The notes under the pieces were generated by a model. It made no database searches. It saw nothing but the letters and a program-made list of their open reading frames with translations, and was not told the DNA's origin. From Bacteroidales bacterium (lineage in GTDB: Bacteria > Bacteroidota > Bacteroidia > Bacteroidales > JAFGHD01), in the NCBI GenBank assembly GCA_016939365.1, contig JAFGHD010000082.1, positions 1-64,000 on the forward strand: a DNA stretch of 64,000 nt. The letters run 5' to 3'. The position numbers and the translations under genes were made by a program. Shown piece by piece: positions 23,976 to 33,996 of the stretch (its first letter is position 1; the number at the start of each line of letters is the position of its first letter).

Positions 23976-26900
23976 CTATTTCGAGATCACGATCCGCTGG
24001 ACGGAAGCATTCGTTCCATCCGACACCACCAGGAGGTAGATTCCCTCGCTCAGATGGCTCAGGTTCAGAGTGGTGCTCCCCACCTGCGTCGGGTCGACGG
24101 AGGTCTCGAAAAGAAGTTCCTGTAACAGGTTCAGCACCTTCAGGTTCAGCCTGGAATCCGATTCGGGTAAGGTCAGGTTGAATATGCCACTGGCTGAAGG
24201 ATTCGGATAGACAGAAAGCCTGGCTGCCTGGAATTTCCCGGTACCCGTGCAGGTGTTCACGGTAATATAATCCGTTCGGGTAAATGTATTTGTACTGCTG
24301 CCGTCAGAGACGGTCAGGGTGACATCGTACACACCGGCAGCATTGTATGTCACCGCGGGATCCTGTTCAGTGGATGTCGCCGGTGTTCCGCCCGGGAATT
24401 CCCATGCCCAGGATGTCACATTTCCCTGGGAATAGTCAGAGAACTGCACGGTTTCCCCTTCACATATCTCGGTCTGGTCGGCCATGAAGTAGGCCAGTAG
24501 TGTCTGTCCGGCCACTCCGAAGAAATTGAGGTACTCAGCCATCAATTCTTCCTTGGTGGAGGGGGTATTTCCGTCTGTCAGGCCACCGAACTCGAAGGAG
24601 CACCCGATGGTTTTGTAGGTTCCCTGATCATAGGCCACGCCGCAACCATAGGTCGGGCTTTGGTTCTTGAAAATCAGGTCGGCGCCGGAAGCGGCTCCGA
24701 TATGGTCTATCCAGTTATTGTCGCCGGAATAGGTGAATGACATGCCTTCGGTGAATGTGCCGGTTTGGCCCAGAACGGTTCCCAAGTCAGATGATCCGTC
24801 CTCCTGGGGAACGATACCGAACATGATATGGACCGGGGTGGCCGGGTCATAATACCAGGTATCCCCCCCTTCCATATACAGGGCACCGCCCTGATTCAGG
24901 AAGTCGGCAAGCTGCTGTCCTTCTGAACTCGTCAGCACATGATTGTCAGGATAAACCCCGAGACACATGAATATGGATGAATAGAGGTTCAGAGAAGGAG
25001 GCAGGTTGTTCAACTGCTCGGGACTGATACCGTAATCCTCGATGGCCTGAACTATTGCCGGGGCGGAGTTGTGGTTACCGTCCAAATCTATAACCAGAAC
25101 GGGCACCTGCCCGATGACCAGGCTGAACTCTCCCGTTGTGCCCACTCCGAGATCAGCACTGATGGAAAGAATGAAGGTCGCCATATGACCCTGTGGGGTT
25201 GCCTGGTCGGCCTGGACTGAAAAGCTTTTCTCCTTTGTCTCACCCGGGGCGATATCGCCGTAGTCCTGGGAATCCTGGATGACGGTGATGAAAGGATCGG
25301 GGCAGGAGAGCAGTCCCGTCACATTATAGGCGCCGGCAGAGCCGTCGTTGGATATCTCTATCTTAATATCCACAGTCTCACCCGGATCGATCTTTCCGTT
25401 TCCGTTTCCGGAGGGATCGTTCACGGTGACATCACCCATCAGCAAGTCTGCGGCGTGAAGCTGAATGGCAAGGGTACTTGCCCAGGATGCCTTGTTGCCA
25501 TCGGTGAACTCCACCTCAAACACAGCCTGATGCAAATCCGGCGCATCTCCTGAGATATCCACGGTAAAGGCATTGTCGCCCATCAGGGTCTGGCCTGCGG
25601 CAATCGTTCCGAAGGAATGGCTGTCATCAGTGATGGTCACATAGGGATCGGTGGATGAAATGACGGCATTGACGCCCACTGCAGGGTCGTTGCCCACATT
25701 CTGGGCCTCCACATCCAGATTGACGGTCTCGCCGTAATCGGCCATTCCGTTTCCGTTTCCGGTGACGGCATCATCAACGCTGTAATCGCTAACAATGACC
25801 CAGGGTCCGTTCGGCGGGACCACATCAATATCTTCATACAGAGTCTCGGTATTAAAACCGGTGACCACCAGTTTGGCGGTTCCGGGAGAGAGGGTGTTGT
25901 CGATGGAAACGGATCCCGTGGCATCGGTCACGGCGCTGAAAAACAAATCACCCTGTGAGATACACACCATGGCACCCTCAACAGGTCCATTGGTTCCGGT
26001 GACGGTAGTGGTGAACGGCACTCCGACAAGAATGACATTGTTGGAGAGGAGCAGGTTGCCGGGGGTTTCGGATCTTGCCTGCAGGGAAGGATCGCCAAAA
26101 AGCGTCCATGTCTTTGCTGTTTCCCAATCATCCGGCCCCCCGGATTCATTGACCATGAGCACCAGCCCGTTAAAAACAATAGCTCCCAGGGTAGTACGCT
26201 GCTCGGTCGTAGTGATCCCGTTTTGTCCCGGATATAGGCTGTAATCATACCCTCCGATGAACACATCATTGAAATAGTCCTGTCCCCGCATGGGCGGATC
26301 CCAGGGCTGACTGATGGTGGCACCGAGAAACATCACGGCACCGCCGTTGGCCTTCTTTACCCAGGCTTCCGCAAAGCAATCGCCGGGGTCATGGAAGTTT
26401 CCGTTGTTGCATGCCACAGAAACCACCCAGGGCAGCATGCCGCCGTTGGTGAGTGCGGCAACATTGCTGTTGCTGAAACCTGTGGTACCCCAGGATGTCG
26501 CGGATCCATGCCCGCAGTAATTGATGATGGAGGTGCCATTATTCACGGCAGTATTCACCATCTGAATGTTGGCGGTGGGATCATAGATCGGTGAATGTCC
26601 GTCATAGGTGAAGGGATCGAGCTTGTTGTCATAGATATTCTGGATATGCTCCTTGTCCAGCTCGCCGTCATCCCCTGGTCCCTGGTTGGAAGCAATACCG
26701 GTGGCCTTGCTGTACCATGTGCCTCCCATCTCAGGCATCTTCTCGTACTGGATGAACTTTTCCACCTGGGTAGTGACCTGGGCAGCGGAGTTGGCCGATA
26801 TCCTTCCGATACAGATATCCGGATACTGATCGCTTCCGGCAACACAACCCAACTGCGGATCCATCGGGGCGCCTCCGGTAACATCGCTTTTGATGTCAGC

Positions 26901-27773
26901 CCAGTCGCCCACCAGCTGGACATAAAGAATATTGTTGTTCGCAGCGTAAGCGTTCTGAATGGTGGTCTTGACATTGGTTCCCATGGAAACCACCTCTGTG
27001 CCGATCTGATAGCCCTTCTCTTTTTTCCATTGAATATAGGGTTCCATGGCCGTTACATCCCTATCGGTCATTACGACCAGGATCTCGCCGTATTCGCCGA
27101 TGGTCAGGTCGTATTTCGGTTCACCGTAGTTGATAAAAAGGGAACTGTACACGGCATTCATCTCGCGTGCGATCACCCGGTCATTCTTTACCAGTGGATT
27201 GATCACAGGTGTATCATCTTCAACCAGCTTCACCGTCAGGCTGTGATATACCCTGAGCCTGTTCTGTACCGCATTGTACTGGTAAGGGTAGGCATATACG
27301 GTCATGCCCCTCACGTCCCTCAGGATGAAGGGGTCGGTGGGCACTGCAAGATCGCCGGGATACCAGGCATCTCGATATGATGCAGGACTGATCGCATAGG
27401 GAATGGCAGAGGGATCCTGATCCCTGTAAATTACACCCCTGGAAGGGAGCATAGGATTGGAGAGGTTGTAGTCCGTGTAATCGCCTCCCAGTATCTTCAG
27501 CGTCATGTTTTTGTCTGCGGGAAGCATTACCGAAGCATGAATGTAAGGCAGGGCGGCAAAACCCTTTTCCCGGGTAGTAACACTCCCGTCAAACAGGATG
27601 TTTGTGTAGGTGGTGCCATCTATGGTAATGTCCTCAAGCTGAAATTCAGCCAGCTGAAATTCAATCAGCATCTGATCCGGCGCAGGGCGGCTGTATTGGG
27701 CTTCGAAACCATTGAACGCCTGTACTGCCGTCACAACCCCAAGTACGGCAGATAAAAATAAGAGTCTCTTCAT
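23976..27773 (-). CDS. C25 (gingipain-type) cysteine peptidase with T9SS sorting domain, paralogue 1
   Basis: A 1265-residue secreted protease. A signal peptide (1-19, ending VQA) is followed by a propeptide region to about residue 225, and then by the peptidase C25 domain beginning near YGEILVVMTDRDV. The catalytic dyad is predicted as His422 (NYCGHGSATSWG) and Cys455 (WVVSVACNNGNFHD). After about residue 570 come gingipain-type and CARDB-like beta domains with two NGNGMADYGETV / NGNGKIDPGETV calcium-loop-like motifs. A region at 890-1090 resembles a glutamine-amidotransferase-like fold, and a PKD domain lies at about 1100-1172. The type A sorting domain occupies 1187-1265 (LSVYPNPSASG, GIYLLVVSDG, QRIVISK). 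It is 35 bases downstream of its paralogue, with a terminator after it. Confidence 0.92.
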   Translation of the reverse strand: MKRLLFLSAVLGVVTAVQAFNGFEAQYSRPAPDQMLIEFQLAEFQLEDITIDGTTYTNILFDGSVTTREKGFAALPYIHASVMLPADKNMTLKILGGDYTDYNLSNPMLPSRGVIYRDQDPSAIPYAISPASYRDAWYPGDLAVPTDPFILRDVRGMTVYAYPYQYNAVQNRLRVYHSLTVKLVEDDTPVINPLVKNDRVIAREMNAVYSSLFINYGEPKYDLTIGEYGEILVVMTDRDVTAMEPYIQWKKEKGYQIGTEVVSMGTNVKTTIQNAYAANNNILYVQLVGDWADIKSDVTGGAPMDPQLGCVAGSDQYPDICIGRISANSAAQVTTQVEKFIQYEKMPEMGGTWYSKATGIASNQGPGDDGELDKEHIQNIYDNKLDPFTYDGHSPIYDPTANIQMVNTAVNNGTSIINYCGHGSATSWGTTGFSNSNVAALTNGGMLPWVVSVACNNGNFHDPGDCFAEAWVKKANGGAVMFLGATISQPWDPPMRGQDYFNDVFIGGYDYSLYPGQNGITTTEQRTTLGAIVFNGLVLMVNESGGPDDWETAKTWTLFGDPSLQARSETPGNLLLSNNVILVGVPFTTTVTGTNGPVEGAMVCISQGDLFFSAVTDATGSVSIDNTLSPGTAKLVVTGFNTETLYEDIDVVPPNGPWVIVSDYSVDDAVTGNGNGMADYGETVNLDVEAQNVGNDPAVGVNAVISSTDPYVTITDDSHSFGTIAAGQTLMGDNAFTVDISGDAPDLHQAVFEVEFTDGNKASWASTLAIQLHAADLLMGDVTVNDPSGNGNGKIDPGETVDIKIEISNDGSAGAYNVTGLLSCPDPFITVIQDSQDYGDIAPGETKEKSFSVQADQATPQGHMATFILSISADLGVGTTGEFSLVIGQVPVLVIDLDGNHNSAPAIVQAIEDYGISPEQLNNLPPSLNLYSSIFMCLGVYPDNHVLTSSEGQQLADFLNQGGALYMEGGDTWYYDPATPVHIMFGIVPQEDGSSDLGTVLGQTGTFTEGMSFTYSGDNNWIDHIGAASGADLIFKNQSPTYGCGVAYDQGTYKTIGCSFEFGGLTDGNTPSTKEELMAEYLNFFGVAGQTLLAYFMADQTEICEGETVQFSDYSQGNVTSWAWEFPGGTPATSTEQDPAVTYNAAGVYDVTLTVSDGSSTNTFTRTDYITVNTCTGTGKFQAARLSVYPNPSASGIFNLTLPESDSRLNLKVLNLLQELLFETSVDPTQVGSTTLNLSHLSEGIYLLVVSDGTNASVQRIVISK

Positions 27774-27808
27774 GATGTTGGATATTTTTATTGTTTGATT
27801 GCCTTGAA

Positions 27809-30800
27809 TTATCTGGAACGGATGATCCTCTCGACCAGAATATACTCAGAAGTCCCGATCCGGCAGTAATAAATACCCGGAGCCAGTCCGGAGGCATCCA
27901 GAGAAAGATGGTGTTTCCCGGATGTTATTCCCGTGGGCAGATCAAGAGTTTTGACAGTCTGTCCGTAAGTATTGCAGATGGTAATACTGACCTGTGAGTT
28001 CCCGTTCAGGGAGAGATCCACATTCAGCTGACCGGTAAAGGGATTCGGGTAAATATGCACCCTTTTTCCATTGGACAACTCGTCAATGCCGGTGTAGATG
28101 AAATGGATCGTATTGGACGGCAGCGACTCACAACCATACTGGCTCGTAACGATCACATAATAATCTTCCGTGGCATTGGGATAATAAATCTGGCTGTTGG
28201 CTCCCGGGATCATTCCCGAGGAGTTGTACCATTGATTCCCATTTACAGCACTGGAGACCAGGCTGTTACCCTGCTGGGTAATGACAGGTGTCGGGGGGAT
28301 CTCGTGAACGGCCACCGTCACTTCATCAGTAACGTTTCCGTTTCCGTCATCGACGGTAACAATATAAGTAGTGGTTGTCGGCGGAGTTGCAATGGGGTTC
28401 TGGATATTCGGATTGCTAAGCCCGGTTACCGGGGACCAGCTGAAGGTATAGGTTCCCGTACCGCCGGAAGCAAAGGCATAAAGCTGGGAACTTTCGCCGG
28501 TACAGATGTCCGGCGGGGTGGCGCTGGCCAGTACGCTGAGAGGTTGTGGGCCAGTGATGAAGGGGGGGAATACAACATAATCGATCCAGGCACAATCGCT
28601 TCCGCCGGTAACCGAAATGTCCTTCTCATATTCCCATTTGAAAGTCCTCTGACCTGCTTCCACCGTGTAGGCGAATTCAGCCCAGGGCTGCTCACCCGAC
28701 CATTCTTCCTTCATGACTCCGTCAATGAAGAACCTCAGGAAGTCATAGCCGTCTTCGGATGAAGCTTTCCGGAAGAAGGATATTTCTCCGGAAGTGACCA
28801 CCTCAACTGTTATCATCAGCTCGGAAGACTGGTTGTTACCGATACTGCCTGATTTTGCACAATAAATCCCTTCGTATGCATTGACATTGTCGATCATCCA
28901 GTTGGCGTTTCCGCCCATCTGCCAGTTGAACATGGAGAAGTTGCCCGACTCGAAATCCTCGACGATGAGCCCGATGTTTACCGTGATGATGGTGCTGGTG
29001 GTGTAGGGAGATGATTCGAGCAGATAATCCAGATCGGCGATATCGCCGATCTGGGCTGACGGGCTCGCAGTCACATTGATCACGGCAGTCTTGGTTTCTC
29101 CGGGTGCCAGTGTACCCAGGCTGAACGATGTTGTGTTCAGGGTGATGAGGTTGCTGGTGGTCGAAACCTGTACGATGGTATTGAGAGCCTCACAATGTCC
29201 TTCATTGGTATTGTCGATGATCAGGTCGGCATTTTCACCCGGGTCAAGTCGTCCGTTGTTATTGCCGTTGCTGTCGTCGACAATGTAGTTGCCGATGTTG
29301 AGAACCGGGGCATTCAGCGTGACCATGAATGTGGACGACCATGTTTCGGTACCGTCGGTCACTTCGAGGTCGAAGGTTACGATGTGCTGGTCCGGGATGA
29401 TATCCCCCACTTCGATGGAGAAGGCGTCATCCTGGAATGAGGTGGCACCGGCAGGGATATCCGGCCAGGTGTGGGTGCCATCGACAATGGTCACATAAGG
29501 ATCGGTTGTCTCAATGGTGGCCGTGAGGTTTGTGCCGTTACCCGAACCCAGGTTCTGAAGCGTCATGTCGAACATGATATGCTCACTGAAATCGATGAGC
29601 CCGTTGTTATTGCCATTGCTGTCATCAATTGTCAGCTGGCTGAAAAGGATGTATGGTCCGGTGGGGGAAGCCACATTCACCGTTCCGATAAAGGGTTTCC
29701 CGTTCTGCATGGTGATCACTACATCGGCTGTTCCCGGGACGGTAATGGGATCGAACATGTTCACTTCGGCAATGCCGGCGGCATCTGCCACGGCCGCTCC
29801 ATGTAAGGTTCCGGTCATCGAGATGGAGACATAGGCATACGGGTCAGTGTTGACTGTGAATGTGGTGGTTGCCAGGGGCATAAGTCCCTGGTAGTTCGCC
29901 GTGATATCCGGAGGCTGTGAGAAATAGACCATCAACGACGGGTCACCCATCAGATGGTAGATCTCCCAGTAATAGTCCTCCATGCTGGAGCCTGCCTGAG
30001 AGACGGCCAGGTTCCCTGCGGAGACCATCTGTCCCTGGGTGACGTACCAGTCGTCCAGGGGTTCGCCATGATCATGGAATGTGCGGTCATAGGCCCCCAG
30101 GTGGTCCGGGTTGTATGTAGGATTGGCCGAGATGCTCTCAAAGCCTACACCCCACCAGAAATCTTCATCCCAGTAAGTGCTGTTGGAACCACCGATGTAT
30201 CCCAGCGCCCCCTTGTCGGCTGCACGAAGGACCGCCTCCCCGAAACAGGTGGTTTGAAATTCCAAAGAAGAACAGCAGTTGCCCACCATCAGGGGATATT
30301 TATGTGCATTCGTCAGTGCACTGATATGGCTGATCGTGAAACTGGGATCCCCCCAGCCGCTTGGACTGCAATGGGCCGTATAGTTGGCATAGGTAACACC
30401 GTCACTCACATTCTGCCTGATCTGCTGTGAATAGTTACCCCCCGGGGGTTCCGGCTGCAGATAGGTGTGTGAATAGAGGCCATGTGCCGCATTGAAATAA
30501 TAGGTGGTGCCATAGTTGATCTGACCGTTGCCCCATGTCTGTGCATGGGAAGCATCCGCACCGGCCACCATCACCACCTCATCCAGAAAGGAGGGATCCG
30601 GCATCAGGTACTGCTCATATTCCAGTGTCTTGTCGATCTGGGGTTGCAGCTCGGTAAGGTTGTTGGCAGAGAATCTGCCGTAATAACACTCCGGGAAGAT
30701 ATCATTGGTGTATTCGCAATAGTAAAGATCTGTTACATGCGATCCCGCAGTGCCGTTGAAGGCAGGGATCTGGGCCACGTCGCCCACCAGCAGCACAAAG

Positions 30801-31750
30801 CTCTGCGGGTTATAACCTGCCGGAGGATTTTGATACAGTCCTTTCAGGTAATTTTTGATGGATGTTGTGGTGTTTCCCACAGATGGATTATCCGTATAGG
30901 CCTCAATAACATAGAAACCCTTTTTTGTTTTCCATTCAATGAAGGGTTGCAGCGGCGTTTCGAACATCGGGTCGGCAACAATGACGTAAGTTACCGGTTC
31001 ATCCATGATGAGTTCATCCTCGTCAAGGGGCTTGTAGTTGAAAAGCATGCTGTAAATGCCCTCGAAAAAGGGAGAGAACATTTCTTCCTTCAGGGTAAGT
31101 GTCTCACCCAGGTCTCCTCCACTGAAACGGATCCCGATCTCAATATCATCATATACACGCAATAATTGCTGAACGGGGTTATACAGCACAGGGGCAATCT
31201 CCAGACGGGCGATACGGATACCCCTGACGACACCCAGGTCTGTGACGCGGATCCTGTCCATACCGTAGAATTCATCCGTCATATAGACAGCTTCATTGTA
31301 TATGAATTCCACATCATCGGGATTGTCAATGCTTTTGGAGAGGGGCGGCTGCGCGGGTAAAACCGGATGGCTGACACCGAGGGCTGCAAGGCTGATGTCC
31401 GTAAAATGTTCACGTACGACAGAAACCTCAACAGACGCACCCAGGGGGATTTCGATCAGCTTTTTCAGCACCGGTAACTGCGGATCCCCTTCATTCAACG
31501 AATAACCATATTCACCGATATTGAGCAGTGTGAAATATCCAGCCTGGGTCTTGACGTCACCATACCAAATGGCTGATACGCTGTTCAGCAGATCAAGCCT
31601 GTCATAACTGTTTTCGGTGATATCAAGCCGTGTCTCAGCCTGTGGTTTTATGATGATATCCCCCGCCATTGCTTCCTGGAGGCAGATCAGGAAAGCCAGC
31701 AGAATCCAAATGATGACACCTCTGTTCAACAGAAACGTAGCCCTTTTCAT
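27809..31750 (-). CDS. C25 (gingipain-type) cysteine peptidase with T9SS sorting domain, paralogue 2
   Basis: A 1313-residue secreted protease; I start at MKRATFLLNRGVII (ATG at 31750), the start of a clear signal peptide ending AMAG. A propeptide region precedes the C25 domain, which begins near VTYVIVADPMF. The catalytic pair is predicted as His460 (YTAHCSPSGWGD) and Cys492 or Cys493 (VGNCCSSLEF). Two DDSNGNNNG calcium-loop-like motifs (about 709 and 826) parallel those of the neighbouring paralogue. A MAM/jelly-roll-like module lies at about 930-1062, an Ig-like cell-adhesion module follows, and a type A T9SS sorting domain runs from about 1231 (VHIYPNPFTGQLN) to the basic end RIIRSR. It is first in the two-gene operon, behind a well-matched promoter. 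Confidence 0.92.
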   Translation of the reverse strand: MKRATFLLNRGVIIWILLAFLICLQEAMAGDIIIKPQAETRLDITENSYDRLDLLNSVSAIWYGDVKTQAGYFTLLNIGEYGYSLNEGDPQLPVLKKLIEIPLGASVEVSVVREHFTDISLAALGVSHPVLPAQPPLSKSIDNPDDVEFIYNEAVYMTDEFYGMDRIRVTDLGVVRGIRIARLEIAPVLYNPVQQLLRVYDDIEIGIRFSGGDLGETLTLKEEMFSPFFEGIYSMLFNYKPLDEDELIMDEPVTYVIVADPMFETPLQPFIEWKTKKGFYVIEAYTDNPSVGNTTTSIKNYLKGLYQNPPAGYNPQSFVLLVGDVAQIPAFNGTAGSHVTDLYYCEYTNDIFPECYYGRFSANNLTELQPQIDKTLEYEQYLMPDPSFLDEVVMVAGADASHAQTWGNGQINYGTTYYFNAAHGLYSHTYLQPEPPGGNYSQQIRQNVSDGVTYANYTAHCSPSGWGDPSFTISHISALTNAHKYPLMVGNCCSSLEFQTTCFGEAVLRAADKGALGYIGGSNSTYWDEDFWWGVGFESISANPTYNPDHLGAYDRTFHDHGEPLDDWYVTQGQMVSAGNLAVSQAGSSMEDYYWEIYHLMGDPSLMVYFSQPPDITANYQGLMPLATTTFTVNTDPYAYVSISMTGTLHGAAVADAAGIAEVNMFDPITVPGTADVVITMQNGKPFIGTVNVASPTGPYILFSQLTIDDSNGNNNGLIDFSEHIMFDMTLQNLGSGNGTNLTATIETTDPYVTIVDGTHTWPDIPAGATSFQDDAFSIEVGDIIPDQHIVTFDLEVTDGTETWSSTFMVTLNAPVLNIGNYIVDDSNGNNNGRLDPGENADLIIDNTNEGHCEALNTIVQVSTTSNLITLNTTSFSLGTLAPGETKTAVINVTASPSAQIGDIADLDYLLESSPYTTSTIITVNIGLIVEDFESGNFSMFNWQMGGNANWMIDNVNAYEGIYCAKSGSIGNNQSSELMITVEVVTSGEISFFRKASSEDGYDFLRFFIDGVMKEEWSGEQPWAEFAYTVEAGQRTFKWEYEKDISVTGGSDCAWIDYVVFPPFITGPQPLSVLASATPPDICTGESSQLYAFASGGTGTYTFSWSPVTGLSNPNIQNPIATPPTTTTYIVTVDDGNGNVTDEVTVAVHEIPPTPVITQQGNSLVSSAVNGNQWYNSSGMIPGANSQIYYPNATEDYYVIVTSQYGCESLPSNTIHFIYTGIDELSNGKRVHIYPNPFTGQLNVDLSLNGNSQVSITICNTYGQTVKTLDLPTGITSGKHHLSLDASGLAPGIYYCRIGTSEYILVERIIRSR

Positions 31751-31801
31751 GATACCTGTGGTGGTTTTGTTTTTGTTTCTATTTGGAAAGATTCTAAAGC
31801 A

Positions 31802-31834
31802 CAAAAGTACAGAGAATCTGTCAAATATCCCAAA
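31802..31834 (-). promoter_or_regulatory. Promoter of the C25 peptidase operon
   Basis: On the minus strand TTTG (31834-31831), 21 bases, then TACTTTTG (31809-31802): a full match to the Bacteroidota TTTG-N19-21-TAnnTTTG promoter. The ATG follows about 50 bases downstream. Confidence 0.72.
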
Positions 31835-31892
31835 TGATCGATATTTCTGTTGTAAGACAAACCGGAATGTGTAAAGGTTGCAGCCCATCTTC

Positions 31893-33149
31893 TCACTGGT
31901 GTTTTCCCAGTTCGGTTATCATTGCGGATACATAGCGTGCTGATAGCTGTCTGACGGGTATCCAGGCTGCCGCCATGCCGAGGCAAATCACCGTTCCCAG
32001 AACAAGGGCGAAATCGGAAATCATCATTTTCACGGGGTAGAATGGGACGATAAAAGCGGAGGCCTCATTACCAAGGCGTATCAGGCCGAACTCCTGCTGC
32101 ATCCAGCACAAGATTGCGCCCAGTGCCAGCCCGGCCAGGCACCCGGCCAGGGTCATCAGAAGGCCTTCCGTAATGAATATCTGCCGTATGTTTTTCCCGG
32201 TGGATCCCAGGCTGAACAGGACTGCGATGTCCCTTCTCTTTTCGAGTACCAGGATGGACATGGTACCGATCATGTTGAAAGTGGCGATTGCCAGAATAAA
32301 CGACAGGATAAAAAAGATGGCATATTTCTCAGACCTCATGATCCTGTAAAGGAGTTCCTGCTGCCTGTAACGGTCCCTGACAAGAAAGTTCTTACCGGCT
32401 ATTTCCCCTATTCCGGCAATGATGGCATCGGTGTCCGCCTGCGGTGAAAGCCGGATCTCCACAGAGGTGACCTCATCGGTATAGCCCAGCAGTTCACGGG
32501 CAAATGAGAGGGGGACGATCACATACCGGGAGTCGTATTCCTGCTGCACGGAGAATACGCCGGAAACCAGAACCTGCTTCATATTGAAGGCCTGATCCAT
32601 GCGGGTAAAGGTGGAAGAGGTTCGTCGGGGCACATACACCATCAGTGGTGTGGTGAAATCGTTGAGATTGATCCCCAGCTGGTAGGCTACCAGATAACCC
32701 GCTGTGGCAAGGTCTGAAGAACCCTCATGCAGGGAAAACCGGCCGGAAAGAATCATGGTATCCAGCGGATTCTCCTTGAGGAAATCATCGCTGACCCCTT
32801 TGATGGTTGCGATGTATTGCTCATTTCTGTATTTCAGCAGGGCGTTCTCTTCAACCACACCTGTAAAGCTTGACACTCCGGGAATACGGCAAATGGTTTC
32901 CTCCGGAAGCTCGTGAATATTGAATGTCTTACCGTTACGGGGAGTGATCATGATATCAGGTTGAAATGAGCTGACCAGTGTTTTGACCAGATGCTCAAAA
33001 CCGTTGAAAACCGAAAGGACTACGATGAGAGCCATGGAGCCGATCAGCACACCGGAGGCCGATATGGCAGCAATGATATGGATGATGTTGTGCGATTTCC
33101 TGGATATCAGGTAACGCGCGGCGATGAATAGGGGAAACCTGGGATTCAT
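31893..33149 (-). CDS. LolC/LolE-like ABC transporter permease (FtsX fold)
   Basis: A 418-residue inner-membrane protein. The first membrane helix is within MNPRFPLFIAARYLISRKSHNIIHIIAAISASGVLIGSMALIVVLSVFNGFE, the typical opening of the LolC/E family. A periplasmic domain of about 200 residues follows, then three C-terminal helices of the FtsX fold (IFFILSFILAIATFNMIGTMSILVLEKRRDIAVLFSLGSTGKNIRQIFITEG). LolCDE extracts lipoproteins from the inner membrane for transfer to LolA; the matching ATPase LolD is not in this window. The gene start overlaps the stop of the methyltransferase gene by one base. The order rbfA, methyltransferase, permease suggests one operon. Confidence 0.87.
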   Translation of the reverse strand: MNPRFPLFIAARYLISRKSHNIIHIIAAISASGVLIGSMALIVVLSVFNGFEHLVKTLVSSFQPDIMITPRNGKTFNIHELPEETICRIPGVSSFTGVVEENALLKYRNEQYIATIKGVSDDFLKENPLDTMILSGRFSLHEGSSDLATAGYLVAYQLGINLNDFTTPLMVYVPRRTSSTFTRMDQAFNMKQVLVSGVFSVQQEYDSRYVIVPLSFARELLGYTDEVTSVEIRLSPQADTDAIIAGIGEIAGKNFLVRDRYRQQELLYRIMRSEKYAIFFILSFILAIATFNMIGTMSILVLEKRRDIAVLFSLGSTGKNIRQIFITEGLLMTLAGCLAGLALGAILCWMQQEFGLIRLGNEASAFIVPFYPVKMMISDFALVLGTVICLGMAAAWIPVRQLSARYVSAMITELGKHQ

Positions 33150-33988
33150 CAGCCCTTTGGGGTTTTAAACGCCCTGACGATCAATCCGGTTCCTGAAGAA
33201 TAATTCATTTTCAGATCCAGATGGTTCAGCAGCATGCAGACAGGGAGGATCACTGCAAAATAGAAGGGGAACAAAAGCAGGAACAACCGTGATGTACCGG
33301 CCAGCCTCATGGGAATCTTCATGGTCAGCACCCAGGAAATTTTTCCCGCCGGGCCGTAGCTGTAACGGACAGATACTTCATCAAAGCCGGCATTCCTGAG
33401 CTGGTTTGCTATGGCTTCCACATTGTAGCCATCCCTGACATGCTCACCGATAAATGAGGCATCCCCTTCACCGTGAACGTCCGAGCCTCCCCGGTCTGAT
33501 GGGGTGGAGATCAGCAGCATGCCTCCCTCCCTCAGGGAACTGCAGAAGTTCCTGAAAACAGCATTATCATCTTCAATATGCTCCATGACATCCACCGAAA
33601 TGATCAGGTCGAAAGGATCTTCCGCCGTGAACCGGGTCAGGTCTGCCTGCCGGAGCGCCACTTTTTCACATCCCTGTACCTCAAAAAACCTCCGGCATTC
33701 TTCGAGCTGGTCCGGGTTGATATCCACCGCCAGGATTGACCAGTTTGGAAATTTCCTGGTCATAAACCAGGAATACTGTCCATATCCGGTGCCTGCATCC
33801 AGCACATGCTGATCTGGAGTACGGCCGAAGCTCCAGGCCCGGATCTCACGCCTGATGTGCCATGACCTCAGTAACATAAGATCAAGTATCCTGTAAAACA
33901 CCTTCCTTAAAAAAGGTGTTCGGGTGAAAAGGGCACTGAGGCGGTTTTTGATCGGATCGTAATGCATTCCTCCGGATGTGATCTCCAA
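33149..33988 (-). CDS. Class I SAM-dependent methyltransferase with C-terminal membrane segment
   Basis: A 279-residue protein. Motif I of the Rossmann methyltransferase fold is HVLDAGTGYGQYSW, the acidic loop is ILAVDINPDQLEECRRF, and motifs II-III lie in FDLIISVDVMEHIEDDNAVFRN and REGGMLLISTPSD. After residue about 230 a hydrophobic stretch (SRLFLLLFPFYFAVILPVCMLL) suggests membrane association. The substrate is unknown; the fold resembles UbiE/COQ5-like small-molecule methyltransferases. It lies between rbfA (eight bases upstream) and the LolC/E-like permease (one-base overlap), so all three are probably co-transcribed from the rbfA promoter. Confidence 0.85.
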   Translation of the reverse strand: MEITSGGMHYDPIKNRLSALFTRTPFLRKVFYRILDLMLLRSWHIRREIRAWSFGRTPDQHVLDAGTGYGQYSWFMTRKFPNWSILAVDINPDQLEECRRFFEVQGCEKVALRQADLTRFTAEDPFDLIISVDVMEHIEDDNAVFRNFCSSLREGGMLLISTPSDRGGSDVHGEGDASFIGEHVRDGYNVEAIANQLRNAGFDEVSVRYSYGPAGKISWVLTMKIPMRLAGTSRLFLLLFPFYFAVILPVCMLLNHLDLKMNYSSGTGLIVRAFKTPKG

Positions 33989-33996
33989 AAAATGGT

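Noticed and set aside
26595..27380. A 261-residue plus-strand open frame inside the C25 peptidase gene
   Set aside because: The minus strand carries a full peptidase with signal peptide, catalytic motifs and sorting domain; the plus frame is a mirror of its codon bias and shows no domain.
30482..31165. A 227-residue plus-strand frame inside the second C25 gene
   Set aside because: Antisense shadow; the peptidase propeptide region is coded on the other strand.
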